Positions 31,198 through 36,844 of a stretch of 36,844 nucleotides of DNA are shown one piece after another. Position numbers and translations under genes: made by a program. Origin of the DNA: a virus; IMG/VR virus record IMGVR_UViG_3300031957_001484, positions 1 through 36,844 of that record; one strand, written 5' to 3'. Under the pieces are notes generated by a model. It was not told where the DNA came from and ran no database searches. It saw nothing but the letters and a program-made list of their open reading frames with translations. Each line of letters starts with the position of its first letter. The first letter of the stretch is position 1.

Positions 31198-31751
31198 ATT
31201 AGATCTCCCGTCCATTTAATAGATATTCTAGAAAAGTTTGGTTTGTTAAAAGCTTTTGCATAGTGTGGATCTGATGCTCTCATTTTTATTAAACGCCCGT
31301 GTTTAAAAGGTATTTTTTTCTTGCTTGGTAAATGTATAAACTCACCTCCTATTTTATCAGGAAGATCTTGACTACATAACATTAATATAAAAACAACTTG
31401 ATTATCAGGTCCATCAACATGAGTGCTACCATCCATACCTTTAAATTGTAAGTTACCATCAATAGTGGTTAGGTTTGCATTCATTTTAAAATAATTTAAA
31501 ATATGACCAAAAGCATTTATTAAAGTAAAATTTAATTCTTTATCGTGAGGGTCATATTGAATGTCATAAGCATTATATTTTTTAAAAAATAATTTACCAA
31601 AAAATGTATGACTACCTTTTTCAAAATATGGCCAGCCTTTTCTATTAGCCGTATTATTTGGATACCATGGGGCCTTTACTAATTTATGGGCTATCTCTGT
31701 TGACCATAACAAGTCAAAGACATCATCAACGTATTCTATTTTTTGTAGCAT
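31194..31751 (-). CDS. 2-oxoglutarate/Fe(II) oxygenase-like protein 5
   Basis: 185 residues; the ATG at 31751 has AGGAG 6 nt upstream. His111-Val-Asp113 (GSTHVDGPDN), GGEFIHLP, His163 (SDPHYAKAF) and Arg175 (FSRISIKWTG) give the full HxD...H...R set expected for an active Fe(II)/2-oxoglutarate dioxygenase. The N-terminal 90 residues carry Trp/Tyr/Phe-rich segments that may bind the substrate. Overlaps the upstream gene by 26 nt, the longest overlap in the cluster. Confidence 0.78.
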   Translation of the reverse strand: MLQKIEYVDDVFDLLWSTEIAHKLVKAPWYPNNTANRKGWPYFEKGSHTFFGKLFFKKYNAYDIQYDPHDKELNFTLINAFGHILNYFKMNANLTTIDGNLQFKGMDGSTHVDGPDNQVVFILMLCSQDLPDKIGGEFIHLPSKKKIPFKHGRLIKMRASDPHYAKAFNKPNFSRISIKWTGDLI

Positions 31752-32331
31752 AATAATCTCCTGGTAATCCTAAAAATGGCCTTGTGTCATATAACAAAGG
31801 ATTTTTATCTTTGATGTTGTAATGTAAAAATATTTGTACACACTGTTTACCTTTAAAAGGTTTTCTCCAATGTGTAAATTGTGTGCCGTTGTAAATAAGC
31901 ATATCTCCAGGTTTAAACTTTACCTCGATATCTTTTTTATTATTCTTGTAATAGAAAGACCAAGGATCTCCACCTAAAAACAATGTAGTTGAAATATGAC
32001 AACTTTTTCTATCTGTGTGTTTCTTAAGTTCATTACCTTTTTGATATACTCTAGTATAGGAATAGGTAGGCACTAATTTTAATTTAGTTTTCTTTTCCAT
32101 CATAGGTAATAAATCAACTAACATTCTATCTCCAAGAATATCTCCATACATAGAGAAAGCGTTTTCAACTTGACCATCATTAAGCATTCCCCACTCAACC
32201 GCATCTTTGGGCACATAGCCATCTTCCATTAATCTTAAGGCTACTTTTTCTTTGAGTAAAAAATAATCATAAGTTATTTTAGCTCTCTCTTGTGATATGG
32301 CTTCTTTAATTAGTATTGCATCTTTAAACAT
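31726..32331 (-). CDS. 2-oxoglutarate/Fe(II) oxygenase-like protein 4
   Basis: 201 residues. YTRVYQKGNELKKHTDRKSC contains His105-Thr-Asp107; HISTTLFLGGDPW is the next strand; PGDMLIYNGTQFTHW carries His154 as distal ligand. The Arg expected about 10 residues later is not obvious (Gln163/Gln166 there), so 2-oxoglutarate binding may differ. Otherwise it matches small phage 2OG oxygenases of marine T4-like and short-tailed phages. ATG overlaps the upstream gene by 8 nt. Confidence 0.75.
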   Translation of the reverse strand: MFKDAILIKEAISQERAKITYDYFLLKEKVALRLMEDGYVPKDAVEWGMLNDGQVENAFSMYGDILGDRMLVDLLPMMEKKTKLKLVPTYSYTRVYQKGNELKKHTDRKSCHISTTLFLGGDPWSFYYKNNKKDIEVKFKPGDMLIYNGTQFTHWRKPFKGKQCVQIFLHYNIKDKNPLLYDTRPFLGLPGDYYATKNRIR

Positions 32332-32917
32332 AAGGTTTTCCTAAATGCCAATTTGTTAAACTAAATCTTGTGCCTTTTGTTACGTGTTTAACTCTGTGCC
32401 AAACAAAGGATGGAAAAACCACAAGAGAACCTGCAGATTCCATAAACTTAGGTGATTCAATCTTAAGTTTGTCGTGACCTTGCTCAAAAGAAAACTCTAA
32501 TTTTCCGCCTTCATATTCATCTGCATTATTTAAAACTAACACACTTGATAACTTTCTAATTTTTCCTTTGTATGCCCCTTTAGAATAAGGTTCTGGCCAT
32601 GCATCCATATGCCAATTATAATATTGACCTTTAGAATATTTTGTTAATTGACATTGTTCTGAAGTATCCCATTGAAAATTCCAACCTGCTTGTTTGTTAG
32701 CATCGTTTATAAATGGATGTATTATTCGGTACAAGAAAGGATCTGAACGAAATGCAACATGTGATTTTCTAAATTCAAATAATTCTTTTTTCTTATGTGA
32801 TTTACCGCCAACTGTGCCTAAAGATTTTTTAGATTTATCTAATAAGTTTTTTATTTTTTCACAAACTGAAGGTGCTACTGCGTTTTTATAAACCCAATAA
32901 GACCATTTTAAATTCAT
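32324..32917 (-). CDS. Prolyl-4-hydroxylase-type 2OG oxygenase (PKHD-like)
   Basis: 197 residues from the ATG at 32917 (ATGA overlap; TTGGAG 6 nt upstream). YYNWHMDAWPEP (His103-Met-Asp105), KLSSVLVLN, EGGKLEF, GSLVVFPSFVWHRVKHV (His174) and GTRFSLTNWHLG (Arg184) follow the PiuC/P4Hc layout closely, so this is the best-matched oxygenase of the cluster. Family members hydroxylate prolines or small molecules using Fe(II), O2 and 2-oxoglutarate. The neighbouring Gly/Pro-rich tail fibre is an attractive but untested substrate. Confidence 0.83.
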   Translation of the reverse strand: MNLKWSYWVYKNAVAPSVCEKIKNLLDKSKKSLGTVGGKSHKKKELFEFRKSHVAFRSDPFLYRIIHPFINDANKQAGWNFQWDTSEQCQLTKYSKGQYYNWHMDAWPEPYSKGAYKGKIRKLSSVLVLNNADEYEGGKLEFSFEQGHDKLKIESPKFMESAGSLVVFPSFVWHRVKHVTKGTRFSLTNWHLGKPYV

Positions 32918-33531
32918 TCTATACTCCAATTAAAAGATAAACTTATTCTATCAGAACTTGTTTGATTAGGAGCTGTAGCGTGTTTTAAATGTGAGGGAAA
33001 AAGAATTAATCTTTGAGTTTTAGGAATTGCGTTAAACCTAGCAGAATTAAATGGATTATAAGAGTTTATTGGATACTTAAAAAACATTTTTCTACCACCA
33101 AGTAAATTATCAGGATTTACAAAATAAAGATTACCGCATTTTTCGTCGTTGGATGTTTTTAAATAATATACAGCAGAAAAATCACAATTTGATACTCCTC
33201 CATCGTGTGCGTGTTCTTGGTTATAATGATTTTTTTTATTTATATTAAACCAAAGATTATCAATCTTAATATTAAATTTATCTTTTTCTAAAAAAGAATT
33301 AGCATATTTTTTTAATGCGGGTTCTATATTTGTAATAAATTGATTTATGATAGGAAAGCTACAATCAACATCTTTACTTTGCCATCCACCAATATTACTT
33401 ATTGATCTGCCTTTTTGTTTTTTAATTTTATTACAGTAATTAATTAGTTGATTATTTAGTTTAGTTATTTTTAAATCACCAACATAAATTGGAGTTGCAA
33501 AAATTATTTCTGTTCTATCTAATTTCTTCAT
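32914..33531 (-). CDS. 2OG-FeII_Oxy_5-type oxygenase-like protein
   Basis: 205 residues. NLWFNINKKNHYNQEHAHDG (His107-x-His109), CDFSAVYYLKTSND, GNLYFVNPDN, RLILFPSHLKHATAP (distal His181 or His184) and DRISLSFNWSIE (Arg195) match this group closely. The N-terminus ATPIYVGDLK with Asn/Lys-rich helix is also typical. Its stop overlaps the next start as ATGA; it overlaps the upstream gene by 17 nt. Most likely an active hydroxylase, substrate unknown. Confidence 0.82.
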   Translation of the reverse strand: MKKLDRTEIIFATPIYVGDLKITKLNNQLINYCNKIKKQKGRSISNIGGWQSKDVDCSFPIINQFITNIEPALKKYANSFLEKDKFNIKIDNLWFNINKKNHYNQEHAHDGGVSNCDFSAVYYLKTSNDEKCGNLYFVNPDNLLGGRKMFFKYPINSYNPFNSARFNAIPKTQRLILFPSHLKHATAPNQTSSDRISLSFNWSIE

Positions 33532-34069
33532 AAGTCTGTATTAATAAAGTGTTTATTCTTTCGCTAGTATTTTTAGTTATATAATAATTTAATGAAGAAG
33601 GAAAGCAATAAAAATAATTGTTTTCTAAATTAATAGTCCAAGTTCTATTTCTTCTACGATGGTCATCAAAATCTATAATAAGTTGTGAACTATCTTTTTG
33701 TACATCTACACAATAAATAAAAGTATAATCAGGAGAAAGTTTATCATCATTAATATGATTATGATTTCTTTTTTGACTTTGATTACCTGGTAAAATATGT
33801 AAAGCGTATGTATCTTGAACTACAAGATTAGGACTTTGTAATTTTCTTTTATGTAAATCAAAACTTCGAGCATCATACCACCAATGAGCCAGTTGAGTTA
33901 GAGATCGTATATTAACTATTTTTAATAATTCAGTATTATTATGGTATTTTTTTAAATAATAACTTTCTGCTATATTAAATAGTAATTCTTGCCTATCTAT
34001 TTTAAATAGGTCTGGAGGTCCTACTTCACCTGTATAGAAAATAGTTTCACTAAAAATCTTTCGTATCAT
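33515..34069 (-). CDS. Degenerate 2OG oxygenase-like protein, first of the cluster
   Basis: 184 residues. It aligns by eye with the next gene: HNHIND (His103-x-His105) for the HxH segment, YTFIYCVDVQ, then YFYCFPSSLNYYITKNTSERI against LILFPSHLKHATAPNQTSSDRI. The distal His has become Tyr162 and the flanking His a Ser, so iron binding is likely lost or changed. Arg171 is kept. It may be a non-catalytic partner or a decayed copy. It heads the coupled run, after the fibre-associated gene and a 20-nt gap. Confidence 0.65.
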   Translation of the reverse strand: MIRKIFSETIFYTGEVGPPDLFKIDRQELLFNIAESYYLKKYHNNTELLKIVNIRSLTQLAHWWYDARSFDLHKRKLQSPNLVVQDTYALHILPGNQSQKRNHNHINDDKLSPDYTFIYCVDVQKDSSQLIIDFDDHRRRNRTWTINLENNYFYCFPSSLNYYITKNTSERINTLLIQTYEEIR

Positions 34070-34089
34070 CCTGAACGAAATTTAGTATA

Positions 34090-34488
34090 TTATGTTCTTT
34101 TAGTCCACTGTTGATTTGTTTCATCCCAATCGTAAGAATCAGGGTGAGTTTGAGCTGTGACTCCATCATCAGCTACGCCTGAAGTATAGGTTTCAGGATA
34201 TGCTACTGGGGCTTCCCATAAGCCAGTAGAAGAATTTAACGTCCAACTTGCATAGGGTTGTAATTTAACAAATTTATCAATGTCTGCATTGTATTTCATA
34301 CCTATGGCAGCATATTGACCTCTTGGGTTAGGGTCTTCATCTCTGTAAGTTTGTTTCCAGCTTTCCCAACCAAATATTTCTTTACATTTTGCTATACCAG
34401 CTTCTTCTGTTGGTGCATCAGAATCCTGAAGAACCGTTGTAGACAAAACTACGTTGTCTGAATCTAATTTTGCAAAATATTTAGCCAT
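34090..34488 (-). CDS. Tail-fibre-associated protein
   Basis: 132 residues, starting MAKYFAKLDSDNVVLSTTVL. Proteins with this start, a QYAAIGMKYNADIDKFV core, a PYASWTLNSSTGLWEAPVAY segment and a C-terminal YDWDETNQQWT are common near tail fibres of marine phages, including cyanophages. The exact role (fibre chaperone or fibre tip) is not settled. It starts at an ATG sharing a base with the previous stop (34488), so it is coupled to the Gly-rich fibre gene. Confidence 0.8.
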   Translation of the reverse strand: MAKYFAKLDSDNVVLSTTVLQDSDAPTEEAGIAKCKEIFGWESWKQTYRDEDPNPRGQYAAIGMKYNADIDKFVKLQPYASWTLNSSTGLWEAPVAYPETYTSGVADDGVTAQTHPDSYDWDETNQQWTKRT

Positions 34489-35393
34489 TATCCTACGTAA
34501 GTTCCTGAAGCGTTAAAAGTGTGAATAGTGTCTGAACCAGAAGTAGTTACTGAGCCTGAGTCTGTTTCAGAATCAGCTGTTAATCTTCTAATAATTACAA
34601 TACCGTTTCCTCCACCTTGTGTTCCTTGAATAGATCCTCCAGCTCCGCCGCCTAAACCATCAGTTCCTTTGTTTCCAGAAGCAGTCCAACCGCCGCCACC
34701 AGATCCGCCACCGCCAGCTCCGCCAGAACCTGATGAAGGGCCGTTTGGTCCCATTTGGGCACCACCGCCACCACCTGCGTAAGTTACTGAGGATCCTGTA
34801 ATGTTAGAAGCAGTTCCTGCTCCACCTGGTCCTCCAGAATTACCGCCTGCAGCGTTAGCTCCTCCGCCACCGCCTCCAGCACCGCCGTTTGGAATTCCTT
34901 GTGATAAAGATCCACCACCTGGATTACCTTGTGATGGTGATACAGGAGGAACGTTTCCAGCTCCGCCTGGTGCAGCTCCTAAAGATTGCCATGGTTGTGC
35001 ACCACCGCCACCTGAGCCACCATCAATACCTTGATTATTATTTGGGCCGTATCCTGGATTAATGTTGTATCCTCCAGCTCCACCGCCTGCTGATGTAATT
35101 GTTGCATCATTACCTTCAAAAGAAGAATTAACTCCGTTTCCAACTCCCGCTGAATCAGCTTGGGGTCCGCCAGTTCCAACAACAACAGCATAGTTTTTAC
35201 CTGTTGTCACTTCAAAAGTTTTAGAAGCTATTGTACGAAAGCCTCCGCCACCGCCGCCTCCGCCGCCGTAACCAGAGTTAGAACCTCCGCCTCCTCCGAC
35301 GATTAAATATTGAACGTTATAAGGTACTCCGCTTCCTCTAGTTTGTCCTAAACCTTTTGATGCTGCTGCTCCAAATGATCCTAATATTGGCAT
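34488..35393 (-). CDS. Glycine-rich tail fibre/adhesin protein
   Basis: 301 residues. After MPILGSFGAAASKGLGQTRG and VQYLIVGGGGGSNSGYG come long Gly runs (nine or more Gly in a row) and beta segments (FEVTTGKNYAVVVGTGG), then a Gly/Ala/Asn/Pro region (residues about 110-265), ending in IVIIRRLTADSETDSGSVTT and IHTFNASGTYVG. This is the glycine-rich domain of phage distal fibres, whose Gly packing forms polyglycine-type helices in related adhesins. SD GGAG lies close to the ATG. Its Gly/Pro content makes it a candidate substrate of the adjacent hydroxylase genes. Confidence 0.85.
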   Translation of the reverse strand: MPILGSFGAAASKGLGQTRGSGVPYNVQYLIVGGGGGSNSGYGGGGGGGGGFRTIASKTFEVTTGKNYAVVVGTGGPQADSAGVGNGVNSSFEGNDATITSAGGGAGGYNINPGYGPNNNQGIDGGSGGGGAQPWQSLGAAPGGAGNVPPVSPSQGNPGGGSLSQGIPNGGAGGGGGGANAAGGNSGGPGGAGTASNITGSSVTYAGGGGGAQMGPNGPSSGSGGAGGGGSGGGGWTASGNKGTDGLGGGAGGSIQGTQGGGNGIVIIRRLTADSETDSGSVTTSGSDTIHTFNASGTYVG

Positions 35394-35412
35394 ATTTCTA
35401 CTCCTTCTCCTA

Positions 35413-36504
35413 TTAAGCGAATTGAGTCTGAGAAGCTAACGCTGTAAACGTAGCATCACCAGTTTTAATCACTGTGTATGTATAAGCATCTAATGAGCTA
35501 GCATTTCCAGCTGTTGGCGCTGCTCCACCTTGCCATTCAGGAGTTACGGAAGATCCATCGATTTGAAAAGCATTATTGTAATATGGTGTAGAACCTTGTT
35601 TTACAATAAATGCTACAGTAATAGATTCACCTGTATCCATAATAGAGTTTAATGAATTAGATCCATCTCCTCTTAAGTTTACTGTGAAGTTTGCTGCTGC
35701 ATCAGTTGTGTAATTTAAAACTGCTTGTGTAAGAACATCATAGTTAATTGTTCCAGTAGCTGCTGTTGCAGATGTTGTAACTTTTTCTGCAACACTTTGA
35801 ATTTTACCTTGACCGTTAAAAGTTGTTCTACCAATACCTTTTGGTGTTAAATTTAAATCAACATTACTGTCTCCACCTGTAGCTTGAATATTAGGAGCAT
35901 TTCCTGTTGCTGCGTTTACTACAGTTAATTCGTTTACTGCGGAAGCAGTTGTAGTAAATTTAATTTGTTCTAAACCATTTTCATCACCGATGAAATTACC
36001 ATTATCAATTAAAATATTATTTCCGTTAGCATCTAAATTACCACCTAATTGAGGTGTAGTGTCATCTACTACAGCATCAATACCTACTGATGAGAATCCT
36101 GAATCTACAATATTAGTACCATCAGAAATTAAAATTCTAGTTTCTTTTTCTGTAGCACCAAAAGTGTATCCTGTTCCACTTACTGTTTTAAATTCTACAG
36201 TGTATGCACCCGATGTGCCATTTATAATAATGTAAGATTTTTCAATTGAATTTGGAATTGTTACTGTTTGATTTCCTGTAATTGTCCCAGTAAATTTTAT
36301 TACTTGGTTTCTTGCCTGTGAGATTGTTGCATCTGTCATTGCAAGAGCAGTAGTTTGTACACCCCCTGCAATTGAAATAGCTTCATAACCTGCTACGGCT
36401 TGTTGAATTAAGTTTAAATTAGAATTTGTTTTATCTCCCCATGTACCAGCGTTTTCGCCAGTTGCCATAAGTTCTAAACCGAGATCTGAAAATGTTGATG
36501 CCAT
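35413..36504 (-). CDS. Tail fibre protein
   Basis: 363 residues. The start MASTFSDLGLELMATGENAG, followed by TWGDKTNSNLNLIQ, is a recognisable start of fibre proteins of marine phages. The body is beta-rich with Thr, Asn, Gly and Ser (TGTITGNQTVTIPNSIEKSYIII) and repeated short strands. No enzymatic motif. AAAGGT lies just before the ATG. Likely a receptor-binding fibre or its shaft; the downstream Gly-rich gene could be its tip. Confidence 0.83.
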   Translation of the reverse strand: MASTFSDLGLELMATGENAGTWGDKTNSNLNLIQQAVAGYEAISIAGGVQTTALAMTDATISQARNQVIKFTGTITGNQTVTIPNSIEKSYIIINGTSGAYTVEFKTVSGTGYTFGATEKETRILISDGTNIVDSGFSSVGIDAVVDDTTPQLGGNLDANGNNILIDNGNFIGDENGLEQIKFTTTASAVNELTVVNAATGNAPNIQATGGDSNVDLNLTPKGIGRTTFNGQGKIQSVAEKVTTSATAATGTINYDVLTQAVLNYTTDAAANFTVNLRGDGSNSLNSIMDTGESITVAFIVKQGSTPYYNNAFQIDGSSVTPEWQGGAAPTAGNASSLDAYTYTVIKTGDATFTALASQTQFA

Positions 36505-36526
36505 AATTACCTTTATTTTATATTGT

Positions 36527-36844
36527 TTAAGCTGCTAAATCAACCTCGCTCCATGTATTATTTACACCAGGATTAATCTCGCTCCATGCAGTAATGTTAA
36601 CTGTGCCAAGTGAGGCTGTCAACCCTATACCAGTAACTGGTACATTTGCTGTAGTTGTTTGAGTTGTTGAGCCAGCAGACGAATTTAATAATCCAGCAGT
36701 AGTTACTGGATATACAGAAGCTTGTTGTACAGATCCTTGACTTAAAGTTGCTACTTGTCCAGTAACACTTTCAACAGTTGTTTGTACAAGTGATGTTGTG
36801 CCTAAAGATAAGGAAGCTTGTATACCAGTTACACCTACTTCTAT
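36527..36844 (-). CDS. Structural/fibre protein, N-terminus cut by window edge
   Basis: Reading leftward from the edge, 105 sense codons precede the TAA at 36529-36527. The sequence contains degenerate repeats (GVTGIQASLSLG, ANVPVTGIGLTASLGTVNIT) and ends with two copies of a short motif, TAWSEINPGVNN and TWSEVDLAA. Repeats of the VTG-x2-L-x3-LG type with a C-terminal WSEI/WSEV pair occur in fibre or structural proteins of marine phages. The 5' end lies beyond the window. Confidence 0.8.
   Translation of the reverse strand: MEVGVTGIQASLSLGTTSLVQTTVESVTGQVATLSQGSVQQASVYPVTTAGLLNSSAGSTTQTTTANVPVTGIGLTASLGTVNITAWSEINPGVNNTWSEVDLAA

Noticed and set aside
26163-34069. TET/JBP-type DNA base hypermodification operon
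   Set aside because: Oxygenase sequences match P4Hc and 2OG-FeII_Oxy_5 types and no DNA methyltransferase or nucleotide-modifying synthase is in the window. DNA as a target stays open but is not claimed.
34801-35034. Pro-rich rightward ORF antisense to the Gly-rich fibre
   Set aside because: It is the mirror of the Gly codons (GGN) read as CCN/NCC, a typical shadow of Gly-rich coding sequence.
34979-35191. Leu-rich leftward ORF in another frame of the fibre gene
   Set aside because: Same-strand frame shadow of the low-complexity Gly/Asn region, without its own start context.

Overview
The window looks like part of the genome of an AT-rich, tailed, lytic-type marine phage. The gene set and arrangement resemble the short-tailed phages of SAR11-like marine alphaproteobacteria and related uncultured marine phages. 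This rests on recognisable protein families: a small phage-type DNA polymerase I, a DUF3310 protein, fibre proteins of a kind common in marine phages, and a very basic 44-residue protein. The host is inferred from style, not proven. Terminase, portal, major capsid, lysis enzyme and integrase are not in the window and presumably lie outside it. Both ends cut through genes.

Layout from left to right: 1-258 is the end-truncated start of a small basic protein. Bases 259-806 are non-coding and hold an array of GATACACCA repeats with a perfect 22-bp palindrome, a terminator-like hairpin and a second inverted repeat. Bases 807-3540 are a leftward set of tiny, mostly unknown genes, including a ribbon-helix-helix candidate, a 35-residue membrane peptide and a 54-residue lipoprotein. 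Bases 3611-4463 hold four small rightward genes. Bases 4460-11293 are a leftward replication operon: zinc-ribbon protein, family A DNA polymerase with Leu at the 762-equivalent position, DUF3310, SF1 helicase, archaeo-eukaryotic-type primase, SSB-like protein and a coiled-coil protein. A lone rightward SNF2-type helicase (11359-12792) converges on a RecB/Cas4-like nuclease (12789-13454).

Bases 13464-26144 are virion genes, all leftward and tightly overlapping: a holin/XhlA-like protein, three probable ejection or internal proteins, a GNAT-like protein, a Gly-rich structural protein, two glycosyltransferases, four small proteins, and a large neck/tail protein. Bases 34090 to the right end hold tail-fibre genes, including a Gly-rich fibre.

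Between the neck/tail gene and the fibre genes lies the most unusual region (26163-34069). It has eight consecutive small genes with double-stranded beta-helix, 2-oxoglutarate/Fe(II) oxygenase-like sequences, then a full-length NodU/CmcH-type carbamoyltransferase, then a second carbamoyltransferase split into two ORFs, and finally a 108-residue unknown protein. All eleven junctions between the twelve genes overlap by 4-26 nt, so it reads as one translationally coupled modification operon. With the two glycosyltransferases it suggests a hydroxylate/carbamoylate/glycosylate programme. The target could be tail-fibre protein, host surface glycan or DNA; the sequence does not decide.

A second pattern is that several promoters sit directly against start codons (TATAAT 5-7 nt before ATG at 258, 3861 and 26144; a TTGACA-N16-TATAAG promoter 10 nt before the ATG at 11293). 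This suggests leaderless or nearly leaderless messages at operon heads, while internal genes use Shine-Dalgarno sites or overlapping stop/start codons.
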